Shown here piece by piece: positions 9,194 to 18,605 of a stretch of DNA of 64,000 nucleotides (position 1 is its first letter; every line of letters starts with the position of its first letter). A model generated the notes under the pieces. That model made no database searches. It was given only the letters and a program-made list of their open reading frames with translations, and had not been told where the DNA came from. Origin of the DNA: Sulfuriferula nivalis (GTDB lineage: Bacteria > Pseudomonadota > Gammaproteobacteria > Burkholderiales > Sulfuriferulaceae). A program made the position numbers and the translations under genes. Where the stretch lies: NCBI RefSeq assembly GCF_009937995.1, contig NZ_AP021881.1:2976001-3040000 (forward strand). Direction: 5' to 3'.

Positions 9194-9230
9194 CCAATAA
9201 AAAACCCGCTCATAGCGGGTTTTTTATTGG
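9194..9230. terminator. Bidirectional intrinsic terminator after rpmG
   Basis: A perfect 17-bp stem (9194-9210 with 9214-9230) and a 3-base loop. The GC core CCCGCT/AGCGGG is flanked by six As on one side and six Ts on the other, so it works in either direction. It lies downstream of rpmG on the minus strand. Its outer 16 bases are nearly identical to those of the terminator after rpoH. Confidence 0.9.
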
Positions 9231-9256
9231 CAATACTACTACCGAAACAACTCAAT

Positions 9257-9424
9257 TTACTTCAGTTTGATTTCTTTATAAAGCACATGTTTACGTGCTT
9301 TAGGATCAAACTTCATAAATTCCAGTTTTTCAGGCGTAGTACGCTTGTTTTTGCTGGTGGTATAGAAATGACCTGTACCTGCTGTCGATTCTAATTTGAT
9401 TTTTTCGCGGATTTTGCTAGCCAT
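9257..9424 (-). CDS. rpmG: 50S ribosomal protein L33
   Basis: A 55-residue basic protein, start [14 protein letters not shown], end YKEIKLK, matching bacterial L33. It is a structural protein of the large subunit near the E site. The zinc-ribbon cysteines of the C+ form of L33 are missing, so this is the zinc-independent C- type. It lies 11 bases behind rpmB, the standard rpmB-rpmG operon, and ends ahead of a strong terminator. The gene is short but the reading is unambiguous. Confidence 0.96.
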   Translation of the reverse strand: MASKIREKIKLESTAGTGHFYTTSKNKRTTPEKLEFMKFDPKARKHVLYKEIKLK

Positions 9425-9435
9425 TGTTCAGCCTC

Positions 9436-9672
9436 TTAAATTTTCTCGCCAGCGGCGCGTAATTTTTCTAACACAGCTTCGATACCGTTTTTATCGATAG
9501 TACGCAAAGCAGCTGTACTAACGCGCAAACGGATGAAGCGGTTTTCGTTCTCTAACCAGAAACGACGTGATTGCAGGTTAGGCAAAAAACGACGTTTAGT
9601 TTTGTTGTTCGCGTGGGAAACGTTGTTCCCAGACATTGGCGATTTGCCAGTAACTTGACATACACGAGCCAT
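9436..9672 (-). CDS. rpmB: 50S ribosomal protein L28
   Basis: A 78-residue protein of exactly the usual L28 length, starting [12 protein letters not shown], with the conserved [16 protein letters not shown] stretch and ending LRAAGEKI. It is a component of the large ribosomal subunit. It is the first gene of the rpmB-rpmG operon. A start-proximal GGGGTCAAC precedes the ATG. Confidence 0.98.
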   Translation of the reverse strand: MARVCQVTGKSPMSGNNVSHANNKTKRRFLPNLQSRRFWLENENRFIRLRVSTAALRTIDKNGIEAVLEKLRAAGEKI

Positions 9673-9730
9673 GTTGACCCCCCACTGAATTCGGAAAAAC
9701 GAGATTTATACCATGCTTTTATATAAAAAG

Positions 9731-10405
9731 TCAAAGTAATCCACGTTCTGCGAATGAAATGGCACTCCCTTCGCCCACCACAAAATGGTCTAAAACCCGC
9801 ACATCAACTAGTGCCAGCGCATTTTTCAATGCCTGCGTTAAATTTTCATCCGCACGACTCGGTTCAGCCACGCCTGATGGATGGTTGTGTGCCAGAATTA
9901 AGGCAGCGGCATTGTGTGCCAAAGCACGCTTAACCACTTCACGCGGATAAACACTTGCCTGATTTAACGTACCCTGAAACAACTCCTCGACCGCAAGCAC
10001 TCGATTCTGACTATCCAAAAACACCGCACAAAAAACCTCATGGGCTTTCCCTGACAATACTAAACGCAAATAATCTCGTACTGCCGCAGGTGAGTTGAGC
10101 GCATCGACCTGACGCATTTCTTCTGCTAGCGCGCGTCGTGACATTTCAAGCACAGCTTGCAATTGCGTAAATTTCGCATCACCCAAGCCATGGACTGCAC
10201 AAATCGCCTGCCGACTCGCTGCAAACAAACCCGTCAATGACTTAAACTCACCTATCAACTCTCGCGCCATATCCACTGCGCTTTTGCCCGGCACGCCTGT
10301 ACGCAGAAATATAGCCAACAATTCCGCATCGCTCAGCGCTGCAGCACCGCGCAATAATAATTTTTCACGCGGGCGTTCATCCTCAGGCCAATCGGTAATT
10401 GCCAT
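9731..10405 (-). CDS. radC: RadC family JAB-domain protein
   Basis: A 224-residue protein with an N-terminal helix-hairpin-helix segment (VHGLGDAK, ~71-78) and a C-terminal JAB/MPN domain. The zinc motif is E141, HNHPSG (173-178) and D186, which is intact. RadC was once linked to DNA repair, but its biochemical role is still unclear; related proteins act as metalloproteases or nucleases. It is divergent from coaBC with 51 bases between, the usual arrangement in proteobacteria. Confidence 0.93.
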   Translation of the reverse strand: MAITDWPEDERPREKLLLRGAAALSDAELLAIFLRTGVPGKSAVDMARELIGEFKSLTGLFAASRQAICAVHGLGDAKFTQLQAVLEMSRRALAEEMRQVDALNSPAAVRDYLRLVLSGKAHEVFCAVFLDSQNRVLAVEELFQGTLNQASVYPREVVKRALAHNAAALILAHNHPSGVAEPSRADENLTQALKNALALVDVRVLDHFVVGEGSAISFAERGLL

Positions 10406-10456
10406 ACTCTCCCCTCCTTGCGGTAGAATTCATTTTTATGTTTTATAAACGCTATC

Positions 10457-11647
10457 ATGCCGCAATTAGCAAAAAAACACATCCTGTTAGGTGTCACCGG
10501 CGGCATCGCTGCTTACAAAGCAGCCGAACTCACACGCCTGCTAGTCAAAGCTGGCGCACATGTACGAATAGTGATGACTCAGGCCGCGATGCAGTTCGTT
10601 GGTGCACAGACATTTCAAGCGCTATCGGGCAATCCTGTTATCACCGACATGTGGAACGATGCAGCCAACGGCATGGCGCACATCAATCTCACCCGCGAAG
10701 CTGATTTAGCCATCATTGCACCAGCCAGTGCTGATTTCATTGCCAAGCTCGCGCACGGACTGGCGGACGACATGCTCTCCACGTTATGCCTGGCGCGCAC
10801 CTGCCCGCTGCTGGTTGCGCCCGCTATGAACCAGCAAATGTGGAAAAACCCAGCAACACAACGCAATATCACACAGCTAAACGCCGACGGTATACACCTC
10901 CTTGGCCCTGCCAGTGGGGAACAGGCTTGCGGTGAAACGGGGCTGGGACGAATGTTAGAACCCGCAGATTTATTTCAGGCGATAGTCGCGCAATTTGCGC
11001 CACGCTGTTTAGCAGGCAAGCAAATACTGATTACCGCAGGGCCAACAATAGAAAAAATCGATCCCGTACGTGCCATCACCAACTTGAGTTCAGGCAAAAT
11101 GGGTTATGCGATGGCACAAGCAGCGCTGGATGCAGGCGCGACAGTCACATTAATCAGCGGCCCATCCTGCCTGACTCCGCCGCAAAACGCGACAATCATC
11201 AAGGTGGAAAGCGCATCGGACATGCTTGCCGCAGTTAATCAGCACGTAGCCGCATCCGACATTTTCATTAGCGTGGCAGCCGTTGCCGATTATCGTCCTG
11301 AGCTGGCGCACGAACAGAAAATCAAAAAAACCGCCGACATGCTCACGCTCAACCTGACCCCAAATGTCGATATTCTGGCGCAAGTTGCGCAACGCCCACA
11401 GCCACCATTCTGCGTAGGCTTTGCCGCAGAAACCGAAAACCTCATCGCCAACGGCACTACCAAACGCCAGCGTAAAAACATTCCACTACTGGTGGTCAAT
11501 CGCGCTCAGGATGCATTGGGTAGCGACAGCAACGAAGTCACCCTGCTCGACGACCACGGCGCGCATCCACTGGCACGTGCCGACAAATCCAGTATTGCCC
11601 GACAAATTATTCAACACCTAGCCAATTTATATCAGGAGGCAAAATGA
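10457..11647 (+). CDS. coaBC: Bifunctional phosphopantothenoylcysteine decarboxylase/synthetase
   Basis: A 396-residue cytosolic fusion enzyme for two coenzyme A steps: CTP-dependent joining of cysteine to 4'-phosphopantothenate (CoaB, C-terminal half), then FMN-dependent decarboxylation (CoaC, N-terminal half). In CoaC, the catalytic His is at 75, PAMNQQMW near 122-129 and the active Cys at 158. The CoaB part has [14 protein letters not shown] and the later KKTADML lysine region. The numbering matches E. coli closely. The stop overlaps the dut start by four bases (ATGA). Confidence 0.97.
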   Translation: MPQLAKKHILLGVTGGIAAYKAAELTRLLVKAGAHVRIVMTQAAMQFVGAQTFQALSGNPVITDMWNDAANGMAHINLTREADLAIIAPASADFIAKLAHGLADDMLSTLCLARTCPLLVAPAMNQQMWKNPATQRNITQLNADGIHLLGPASGEQACGETGLGRMLEPADLFQAIVAQFAPRCLAGKQILITAGPTIEKIDPVRAITNLSSGKMGYAMAQAALDAGATVTLISGPSCLTPPQNATIIKVESASDMLAAVNQHVAASDIFISVAAVADYRPELAHEQKIKKTADMLTLNLTPNVDILAQVAQRPQPPFCVGFAAETENLIANGTTKRQRKNIPLLVVNRAQDALGSDSNEVTLLDDHGAHPLARADKSSIARQIIQHLANLYQEAK

Positions 11648-12093
11648 ACCGCACCATAGACGTTAAAATCCTCGATCCACGTTTACACGAGCAGTTGCCA
11701 GGATACGCAACACCAGGCGCTGCAGGCATAGACCTGCGTGCCTGCATAGACGCCCCCATGGAGCTTCACCCAGGGCAAACCTTACTCATACCCACCGGCA
11801 TGGCTATCCACATCGGTACGCCAGATTTAGCCGCTGTCATTTTGCCGCGCTCAGGTTTGGGACATAAACATGGTGTAGTGCTAGGCAATCTGGTCGGATT
11901 AATTGACTCAGACTATCAGGGCCAGCTGTTCGTCTCCATGTGGAACCGTGGTGACGCCATGTTCACCATCAACCCGCTGGAACGCATTGCGCAAATGGTA
12001 ATGGTGCCTGTAGTACAAGTGCAATTTAATATAGTTGAAGACTTCGATGCAAGTGAACGTGGCGCAGGCGGATTTGGAAGTACGGGACGATAA
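11644..12093 (+). CDS. dut: Deoxyuridine 5'-triphosphate nucleotidohydrolase
   Basis: A 149-residue trimeric dUTPase, hydrolysing dUTP to dUMP and pyrophosphate, which keeps uracil out of DNA and feeds thymidylate synthesis. All five family motifs are visible, including [34 protein letters not shown] and the C-terminal arm [11 protein letters not shown]. It is co-translated with coaBC through an ATGA overlap, a pairing conserved in many proteobacteria. It converges on the PilZ-like gene with only seven bases between. Confidence 0.98.
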   Translation: MNRTIDVKILDPRLHEQLPGYATPGAAGIDLRACIDAPMELHPGQTLLIPTGMAIHIGTPDLAAVILPRSGLGHKHGVVLGNLVGLIDSDYQGQLFVSMWNRGDAMFTINPLERIAQMVMVPVVQVQFNIVEDFDASERGAGGFGSTGR

Positions 12094-12100
12094 TCTATTT

Positions 12101-12481
12101 TTAGCCAGAGAGTACACGGGCTAAATATTTGGTTTTGGCATCACCCGTAAAAGCCACAATCTTCGCCCCGATACGGTAATGGTCATTAGACAATATGCAG
12201 CTTTTAATTTCCGTTTTCAACTGAATTACCGTTGCAGGAATATGTGTATCAACTGAAGGCAACTCCAGCATGATCGTTACCGTTTTAGAGACAGTCAATG
12301 GCTGTTCAAAGTCGAGGGTAAAGGCAGTTGCAGACACTTCAGAGGTACGGCCAAAAAGATGCTTATGTTCAGACGTATCGTCCATTAAAACTGCTACCCG
12401 CCAATGGACATGCAACACATGCTCATGATGTTTACCATCATGAGCATTATTCCCTGAGTTCGCAGCACCCGATTCGATCAT
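12101..12481 (-). CDS. Degenerate PilZ-like protein
   Basis: A 126-residue protein. After a His-rich N-terminus (~residues 13-25) comes a six-strand-like region beginning HWRVAVLMDD, a GRTSEVSATAF segment where PilZ domains carry D/N-x-S-x-x-G, then a late YRIGAKIV strand. The RxxxR c-di-GMP motif is not clear, so ligand binding is doubtful. It follows the lnt stop by one base, so it is the last gene of nrtR-nadA-lnt. The family assignment is by pattern only; a generic beta-barrel protein is the alternative. Confidence 0.5.
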   Translation of the reverse strand: MIESGAANSGNNAHDGKHHEHVLHVHWRVAVLMDDTSEHKHLFGRTSEVSATAFTLDFEQPLTVSKTVTIMLELPSVDTHIPATVIQLKTEIKSCILSNDHYRIGAKIVAFTGDAKTKYLARVLSG

Positions 12482-12482
12482 G

Positions 12483-13940
12483 TTATTTCCTAAAAACTGT
12501 GCTTATGACCAACTTCCACAACACACCCAGCAACATTACACTCGCCAGTAACAACATGGGGTAATTTCCCCACCGCGCAAAAGGCGTCAACCCTTGATAA
12601 CCTTGCGCCTGGGTAGTGAGTATAGCTCGGGTAAATATAGGCAACTGCTTTAACACCCGACCATCGACGTCAATAATTGCTGTCGCACCCGTATTCGTAG
12701 CGCGTAACATTTGCCGCCCGCTTTCCAGCGCTCGCATTTGCGATATTTGCAGATGCTGCCAAGGCGCAATACTGTCGCCAAACCAGGCATCATTAGTGAC
12801 GTTCACCAACAATGTTGCCTGTGGCAGCGGCCGGATGATTTCTTCACCGAACACATCTTCGTAACAGACATTCGCTGCCACCTGCTGTCCAGCAATTTGA
12901 AATGGTTTCTGATGCAGCTCGCCACGCGAAAAATCCGACAGCGGAATATGCAAAACTTGGGTAATTGGCCCGAATACAGACTTCAGCGGAATATACTCGC
13001 CAAACGGCACTAAATGCGATTTGCGATATACCTGTAGCGCTGCCGTACCAACATTCATGACGCTGTTGTAATAATTACCATTAGCCAAGCGTTCCGGTAC
13101 ACCAAACAGCACATCACCGCCATTGCTGCGCGCATGCTCGGCCAAGCCCTCTAAATATCCTGCAGGTATATCATCAAAAAATAATGGGATAGCAGTTTCG
13201 GGCAAAACAATTAAGCGTGACTGGCTGCTCTCCACCAAATCACGATAATCACGCAGCGTCGTCCAGACTTGCTCTGGTCGCCATTTGATAGACTGACTGA
13301 TGTTACCTTGAATCAGACTGACGCTAATGGGTGCACCAACAGGTACAGTCCAGCGCACATCATGCATCATCCACGCGCCACCCCACAACACAACAATCAG
13401 CCAACTGTATCGTGAACGCCATACTAATGCTGCTGCTGTCCAGGCCAACAATAAGGAAATGCCGAATACCCCGATAACAGGCGCATAGGCGGCCAATGGA
13501 CTAGCTGGCACTTGCGAATACCCCACTGCCAGCCAGGGAAATCCAGTAAATATCCAGCCACGTACCCACTCAGCCAGCATCCACGCTGCAGGTACGCTCC
13601 ATATCGCCATAGCGGCGCTGCGCCTGTACACATAACCCACAGCAGCGGGGAACAATGCCAGAAAGGCTGCGAACAACAACACCGCCAGCGCTGCCAAACT
13701 CACGGACATCTCGCCATAAGTATGCAAGCTGGTATATATCCAGGATACACCTGCGCTAAAAAAGCCCAGCCCGAACCACCAACCCAGCAACACACTACGT
13801 TCAGGCGCATGGCGCCATAAGCGGAACAAACCTGACAACGTCAACAACGGCAGCCACCACCAACTGAATGGGGCAAAACCAAAAACACTTGTCGCGCCTA
13901 ACAACAGCGCGACCACGGACAACCTAGTGCTGCGCAGCAA
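12483..13940 (-). CDS. lnt: Apolipoprotein N-acyltransferase
   Basis: An inner-membrane enzyme adding the third acyl chain to lipoproteins, taken from phospholipid. About six N-terminal membrane helices (residues ~5-195) precede a periplasmic nitrilase-like domain whose catalytic triad is intact: E248 in VLPETAIP, K307 in [14 protein letters not shown] and C359 in NVCYED. The gene is full length at 485 residues. The likely start is TTG at 13940, which overlaps nadA by 17 bases; another TTG at 13922 and GTG at 13916 are alternatives and would lose few residues. Its placement behind nadA is uncommon, since lnt usually follows a corC/hemolysin-type gene. Confidence 0.96.
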   Translation of the reverse strand: MLRSTRLSVVALLLGATSVFGFAPFSWWWLPLLTLSGLFRLWRHAPERSVLLGWWFGLGFFSAGVSWIYTSLHTYGEMSVSLAALAVLLFAAFLALFPAAVGYVYRRSAAMAIWSVPAAWMLAEWVRGWIFTGFPWLAVGYSQVPASPLAAYAPVIGVFGISLLLAWTAAALVWRSRYSWLIVVLWGGAWMMHDVRWTVPVGAPISVSLIQGNISQSIKWRPEQVWTTLRDYRDLVESSQSRLIVLPETAIPLFFDDIPAGYLEGLAEHARSNGGDVLFGVPERLANGNYYNSVMNVGTAALQVYRKSHLVPFGEYIPLKSVFGPITQVLHIPLSDFSRGELHQKPFQIAGQQVAANVCYEDVFGEEIIRPLPQATLLVNVTNDAWFGDSIAPWQHLQISQMRALESGRQMLRATNTGATAIIDVDGRVLKQLPIFTRAILTTQAQGYQGLTPFARWGNYPMLLLASVMLLGVLWKLVISTVFRK

Positions 13941-14961
13941 AGTCCAGCATCCGCTGTATCGACAACACCGCTTTTTGCTGTGTCGCGCTATCGACTAAAA
14001 TCTCATTTACACCGGTTTCCAGCACATGTGCCAGACTACGCAAACCATTCATCGCCATCCACGGGCAATGCGCGCAGCTTTTACAGGTTGCACCCACGCC
14101 TGCGGTTGGTGCTTCGATAAACACTTTGCCAGGTGCAGCGGCGTGCATTTTATGGAATATGCCATTGTCCGTTGCCACAATAAATTCACGGTTTGGCATA
14201 GTCTGCGCAGCACGGATAATCTGCGTGGTCGAACCGACCACATCTGCCAATGCGATCACATCAGCGGGAGATTCCGGATGTACCAGCACTGCCGCATCCG
14301 GATGCGCCAGTTTCATCGCAGCTAGCTCTTTCGCCTTAAACGCCTCATGCACCACACAGGAACCCTGCCATAACAACATATCTGCGCCCGTGGTCCGCTG
14401 CACGTAATCACCTAAATACTTATCAGGTGCCCACAATATTTTTTGACCTAAAGCATGCAAATGCGCAACGATTTTGACTGCGGTGCCGGAAGTTACCACC
14501 CAGTCCGCCCGCGCCTTAACGGCCGCAGATGTATTGGCGTAAACCACCACGACACGATCAGGATGCTGATCGCAAAAAGCCGAAAACTCATCCGCGGGAC
14601 ATGCCAGATCCAATGAGCAATTCGCATTCAAGTCCGGCATCAGTACGCGCTTTTCAGGGTTAAGAATTTTCGCAGTATCGCCCATGAATTTAACGCCGGC
14701 AACCAGTATGGTGCTGGCTGCATGAGCATGCCCAAATCGCGCCATTTCCAGCGAATCTGATACACATCCGCCAGTCGCATCAGCCAAATCCTGCAAATCT
14801 GCCGAGGTGTAATAGTGTGCCACCAACACCGCATTTTGCTGCGCCATCATGGTTTTGATGTGTGCAATCAACGTCGCACGCTCATCGGCACCCAGCACTT
14901 CTTCCACCATGGGTGGCGCAATAACTTTAGGGGTATGAGGCATCTGAAATAAGGTTTGCAT
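13924..14961 (-). CDS. nadA: Quinolinate synthase A
   Basis: Condenses iminoaspartate with dihydroxyacetone phosphate to quinolinate, the second step of de novo NAD synthesis, using a [4Fe-4S] cluster. I take ATG at 14961 as the start because GAGG lies five bases upstream and this gives 345 residues, the usual size. With this start the cluster ligands fall at C115, C202 and C299, matching E. coli within two residues; C299 is in [13 protein letters not shown]. It lies ten bases behind the NrtR-type gene, so both probably respond to NAD status. No nadB or nadC is seen here. Confidence 0.97.
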   Translation of the reverse strand: MQTLFQMPHTPKVIAPPMVEEVLGADERATLIAHIKTMMAQQNAVLVAHYYTSADLQDLADATGGCVSDSLEMARFGHAHAASTILVAGVKFMGDTAKILNPEKRVLMPDLNANCSLDLACPADEFSAFCDQHPDRVVVVYANTSAAVKARADWVVTSGTAVKIVAHLHALGQKILWAPDKYLGDYVQRTTGADMLLWQGSCVVHEAFKAKELAAMKLAHPDAAVLVHPESPADVIALADVVGSTTQIIRAAQTMPNREFIVATDNGIFHKMHAAAPGKVFIEAPTAGVGATCKSCAHCPWMAMNGLRSLAHVLETGVNEILVDSATQQKAVLSIQRMLDFAAQH

Positions 14962-14971
14962 GGCGACCTCG

Positions 14972-15643
14972 TTATTTAATGTACTGAACCGCGCCAGGAT
15001 GGGCGAGGCGATAGAGTTTTGCCGGGCGGTGCTTGCCGTTACAGCGCTCTTCACCGGTTTCTGCCAACACACCCAAACTCAAAATATGTTTACGGAAATT
15101 ACGTTTATCCAATGCTTCACCACGTATGATTTCATACACTTTTTGCAATTCACCCAAGGTAAATGTCGATTCCACCAAACCAAATGCAACAGTGGAATAA
15201 TCTAGCTTGGCACGCAAACGCTGCTGCGCCAGTTGAATAACGTCGGCATGATCAAATGCCAGCGCAGGCAATGCATCCAACGTAAACCATGCAACCTCTG
15301 CTGCATCTGAACCCGCAACCGGAGCAAGCGCCTCATATGGTGCCAGTGCATAGTACGCCACACTGATAATGCGCTCACGCGGATCGCGGCCAGGTTTACC
15401 GAATGTATAAAGCTGCTCCAGATATACCCCAGTAATCCCCGTTTCTTCTGCCAGCTCACGCAAAGCACAGTCTTCCAGACATTCATCAGGGTCAACAAAT
15501 CCGCCAGGCAGCGCCCAGCTACCCTGAAATGGGTCAGCACGCCGACGAATCAGCAGTATCGATAACTGATCATCACGCAGCGTAAACAAAGCAATATCCG
15601 TAGTTACTGCAGGGTGTGGATATTCATAACAGTAAGGCGCCAT
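14972..15643 (-). CDS. nrtR: NrtR-type Nudix transcriptional regulator of NAD metabolism
   Basis: A 223-residue protein with an N-terminal Nudix domain (~15-140) and a C-terminal winged helix (~145-223), the NrtR layout. NrtR binds ADP-ribose and releases DNA in front of NAD biosynthesis genes. The Nudix box is complete: G-x5-E-x7-R-E-x-x-E-E-x-G (about 48-70). The protein may therefore still hydrolyse ADP-ribose, unlike regulators in which the box has decayed. The tail has a recognition-helix-like K-R-N-F-R-K-H-I. A palindrome with the NrtR core lies about 33 bp upstream of the start, and nadA lies directly downstream. ATG start. Confidence 0.88.
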   Translation of the reverse strand: MAPYCYEYPHPAVTTDIALFTLRDDQLSILLIRRRADPFQGSWALPGGFVDPDECLEDCALRELAEETGITGVYLEQLYTFGKPGRDPRERIISVAYYALAPYEALAPVAGSDAAEVAWFTLDALPALAFDHADVIQLAQQRLRAKLDYSTVAFGLVESTFTLGELQKVYEIIRGEALDKRNFRKHILSLGVLAETGEERCNGKHRPAKLYRLAHPGAVQYIK

Positions 15644-15653
15644 AATTACCTAA

Positions 15654-15668
15654 GTGTAGTGTGTACAC
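15654..15668. promoter_or_regulatory. Weak second NrtR-like half-palindrome
   Basis: GTGT-N7-ACAC at 15654-15668, 7 bases from the main 21-bp palindrome and about 11 bp ahead of the nrtR start codon. It shares the GT-N7-AC core but the outer bases do not pair well, so it may be a weak second site. The central GTGTACAC at 15661-15668 is itself palindromic. Confidence 0.4.
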
Positions 15669-15675
15669 CATAACG

Positions 15676-15696
15676 ATAGTGTTATATTTACACTAT
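15676..15696. promoter_or_regulatory. Predicted NrtR operator, 21-bp perfect palindrome
   Basis: ATAGTGT (15676-15682) and ACACTAT (15690-15696) are perfect complements separated by seven bases, so the site reads GT-N7-AC at its core, the consensus known for NrtR sites. It lies in the 127-bp divergent promoter region of nrtR and the AEC transporter, and so could control both. An internal ATAAC-N6-GTTAT (15670-15685) overlaps it. Binding is inferred from motif and context. Confidence 0.7.
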
Positions 15697-15770
15697 GTCA
15701 ATCAGTTTGTCGGTGCTGTTGCTGCGGTAATGTTAATATAACGATAACCAGTTGATTTGTATTAGCCGCC

Positions 15771-16718
15771 ATGTCCTTAGAATATTATTGGAAATTAATT
15801 TTAGAAGTAATGCTGCCGATGAGTTTACTGGTTATCAGTGGTGGCGTCTGGCGACGTTATTTAACCGCAGACCAGGTGCGCGCAATCCGTAGCCACATTG
15901 CGACCATCACCATCAATTTGTTTGCCCCCGCCTTGCTGTTTGCCGCCGCTGCCAGCGCCCACATCACCACCGAACTGCTTTCTGTGCCCGCCTTATTAGC
16001 CACAGGCATATTGCTAGGCGGCGGATTGCTCTACCTTTTACTATTCCGCACCCCACTTGGCGCGAACCTGAGCAAGCAAACTAAAACAGGCTTGTTACTG
16101 TGCGGTACATTTGGCAACGTGCTGTTTATGGGTTACCCACTGCTGCATTTTTTGTTTGGTGACGAAGGCGCACGCTATGCCGCATTTGCCGACATGGGTG
16201 CAGCAACACCACTGCTCTGGAGTCTGGGAGTATGGATGGCGATACGGCTAGGCGGTAGCAATGTTCGTATCAGCAATCCCATTAAAACCTGGCTGATGTT
16301 GCCACCAGTCTGGTCATTTCTGCTCGGCGCCAGTTTAAGCTTGACGCCTGTGGATACCACACCCCTCATCCACGCTGCGCGCTTTATTGGACAGCCGACT
16401 GTCCCAGTGATGCTGTTGATGCTAGGGTTAACCATTCCCTGGCGCAAGCTGGTACCAAACTCAGCCGTACTCACCGTTTCACTATTCAAACTATTACTTT
16501 TGCCATTGATGACCTGGCTCATTGCCCGCTATTACTTCGGCAGCCTGCGTGAAGCGCAAATTGGCGCGGTCATAGAATCCAGCGTCCCTACTATGTTAAT
16601 GGCACTGGGTTTGGCTGACAAATATCAGCTCGACGTTGAAGCTGTCGCACTCACTATCGCCTGGAGTACCGTACTCTTCCTAATCAGCCTGCCATTATGG
16701 TTATGGGTGCTGATTTAA
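15771..16718 (+). CDS. AEC family permease (auxin efflux carrier type)
   Basis: A 315-residue inner-membrane protein with about ten hydrophobic helices arranged as two similar halves, the size and shape of bacterial AEC transporters. These move organic acids such as malonate or malate and other anions; the substrate cannot be read here. The gene is divergent from nrtR and shares its regulatory region with the NrtR-like palindrome, so an NAD-precursor or a related acid is an interesting but untested candidate. No partner gene is seen. The ATG has only a weak ribosome site. Confidence 0.85.
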   Translation: MSLEYYWKLILEVMLPMSLLVISGGVWRRYLTADQVRAIRSHIATITINLFAPALLFAAAASAHITTELLSVPALLATGILLGGGLLYLLLFRTPLGANLSKQTKTGLLLCGTFGNVLFMGYPLLHFLFGDEGARYAAFADMGAATPLLWSLGVWMAIRLGGSNVRISNPIKTWLMLPPVWSFLLGASLSLTPVDTTPLIHAARFIGQPTVPVMLLMLGLTIPWRKLVPNSAVLTVSLFKLLLLPLMTWLIARYYFGSLREAQIGAVIESSVPTMLMALGLADKYQLDVEAVALTIAWSTVLFLISLPLWLWVLI

Positions 16719-16761
16719 CGGTGGTTGTGTACAATTGAAAAATAATTTTTAAGGAAATGCC

Positions 16762-17196
16762 ATGAGCCTCATCATTCAACCCAACAGCACACCCAGCGCC
16801 CCGATAGAAAAACGCGTCACCCTCAAAACCAAAGAAGGCCAAATGGTCAGCGCCGATTTCACGCTTCAGGATGAAAATGGCCGTCAAAGCGCAGCCGAAT
16901 ACATGCGCCATCTTTATACCTCCATCAAGGAAAAGCTGGGTGAGGTTGTTATTGCTCAGCTAGGAGATAATGCAGACCCGTTTAATGTGGCTGAACTCAA
17001 AAAACAAATCCTGTACATTGCCGCATTCCATGACTCCATGTTCGGCACCTTTAATCGCACCAGCGAAATCCCGGAACAGGAACGTACAGATTTTATTGAA
17101 ATCTTCCTGCTCGCCATCGCCACCGTCATCCCAGGCCGCAACATCATGGTCGATTTGAGCAAAAACACACTCAGCGACGGCGCAGGATTAAACTAA
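16762..17196 (+). CDS. Conserved hypothetical protein upstream of mpl
   Basis: A 144-residue soluble-looking protein that I do not recognise. It has no signal peptide, no membrane helix and no cysteine. It begins with a short polar stretch, a K-x-G-x-x-V-S-A-D-F strand near 25-35, then mostly helical sequence with charged and hydrophobic alternation, and ends with a short Gly/Asn tail. AAGGAAA precedes the ATG by seven bases. Its stop overlaps the mpl start by one base (TAATG), so the pair is co-translated. The context suggests a link with murein recycling or the same growth program, but no function is assigned. Confidence 0.7.
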   Translation: MSLIIQPNSTPSAPIEKRVTLKTKEGQMVSADFTLQDENGRQSAAEYMRHLYTSIKEKLGEVVIAQLGDNADPFNVAELKKQILYIAAFHDSMFGTFNRTSEIPEQERTDFIEIFLLAIATVIPGRNIMVDLSKNTLSDGAGLN

Positions 17197-18533
17197 TGCA
17201 CATCCACATACTCGGCATCTGCGGCACATTCATGGGTGGCATAGCGGCGATAGCCCGTGCCGCAGGACATAAAGTCACGGGCTGCGATGCCAATGTTTAC
17301 CCGCCGATGTCCGACCAGTTACGTGCACTAGATATAGATTTAATAGAAGGTTTTGACGTGGGCCAGCTGGCACTCAAGCCTGACGTATTCGTCATCGGCA
17401 ATGTCGTGACACGCGGCAATGCGCTGATGGAAGCTATACTGAATCAGAACCTGCCCTACATTTCAGGCCCGCAATGGCTGGCTGAAAACGTACTGCATGA
17501 TAAATGGGTACTGGCTGTTGCAGGCACCCACGGCAAAACCACCACTACCTCGATGCTGGCGTGGATACTAGAAGATGCCGGCTTAAACCCCGGATTTCTG
17601 GTGGGCGGCATCCCGCAGAATTTTGGTATTTCAGCGCGCTTAACTGATTTACCGTTCTTCGTAATCGAAGCCGACGAATACGACACCGCTTTTTTCGACA
17701 AGCGCTCAAAATTCGTCCACTACCATCCGCGCACCGCCATACTCAACAATCTGGAATATGACCACGCTGATATTTTCCCTGATTTACACGCCATAGAAAC
17801 CCAGTTTCATCACCTCGTGCGCACCATACCATCACAAGGACTGGTCATTGCCAATGGCACCGAAGACAGCCTCAAACGCGTCATCGCCCGCGGTTGCTGG
17901 ACGCCGGTTGAATGGCTAGGCAGCCAGGATGGCTGGAGCGCACAGGGCGGCGAATCCTCTTTCAGCGTACATTTCAATGGTGTAAAACAGGGCGACGTAA
18001 ACTGGTCTTTAATGGGCGCACACAACGTGCATAACGCACTCGCTGCCATTGCTGCCGCACGCCATGCGGGAGTATCTACTGCAGTAGCTTGCGAGGCCCT
18101 AGGCAAATTTGAAAACGTCAAACGCCGCATGGAAATTCGCGGTGTAGTCAACAGCATCACCGTTTATGACGACTTTGCTCATCACCCAACCGCTATTACC
18201 ACCACACTGGCCGGGCTGCGTAACAAAGTTGGCGATGCCCGCATCATTGCAGTGCTCGAACCTCGATCCAACACCATGAAGCAAGGCGCAATGAAAGACG
18301 CCCTGGCTGGCAGCCTCACTAGCGCCGATCTGGTTTTCTGCTACGCCGCCAATCTGGACTGGGATGTTGCCGCCGCGCTTGCGCCATTAGGTAAACGTGT
18401 ACAGGTATATCACGACATGGAGCAACTCGTTACCGCCATCGTCAATGCTGCGCTCCCGCATGACCACATACTGATCATGAGTAATGGCGGTTTTGGTGGC
18501 ATACACCAACAACTGTTGAATCGATTAAATTAA
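17196..18533 (+). CDS. mpl: UDP-N-acetylmuramate:L[19 protein letters not shown] ligase
   Basis: A 445-residue Mur-ligase-fold enzyme that joins recycled murein tripeptide directly to UDP-MurNAc, bypassing the MurC/D/E steps. The N-terminal HIHILGICGTFMGG is typical of Mpl rather than MurC. The ATP loop AGTHGKTTTTSM (~108-119) and the downstream IEADEYDTAFF (~157-167) and EPRSNTMKQG (~350-359) support the Mur-ligase assignment. It is fully in frame and overlaps the preceding hypothetical gene by one base. hemN follows after 72 bases and is likely a separate unit. Confidence 0.96.
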   Translation: MHIHILGICGTFMGGIAAIARAAGHKVTGCDANVYPPMSDQLRALDIDLIEGFDVGQLALKPDVFVIGNVVTRGNALMEAILNQNLPYISGPQWLAENVLHDKWVLAVAGTHGKTTTTSMLAWILEDAGLNPGFLVGGIPQNFGISARLTDLPFFVIEADEYDTAFFDKRSKFVHYHPRTAILNNLEYDHADIFPDLHAIETQFHHLVRTIPSQGLVIANGTEDSLKRVIARGCWTPVEWLGSQDGWSAQGGESSFSVHFNGVKQGDVNWSLMGAHNVHNALAAIAAARHAGVSTAVACEALGKFENVKRRMEIRGVVNSITVYDDFAHHPTAITTTLAGLRNKVGDARIIAVLEPRSNTMKQGAMKDALAGSLTSADLVFCYAANLDWDVAAALAPLGKRVQVYHDMEQLVTAIVNAALPHDHILIMSNGGFGGIHQQLLNRLN

Positions 18534-18605
18534 CTCACACTTCTTCATAGATAAATTAGTAAATTTAAGATAAAGTTATCCTTATTTGTTGCGATATAAA
18601 ACATC

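Noticed and set aside
12711-13013. Plus-strand frames over lnt
   Set aside because: Antisense to the Lnt catalytic domain, with no support for translation.
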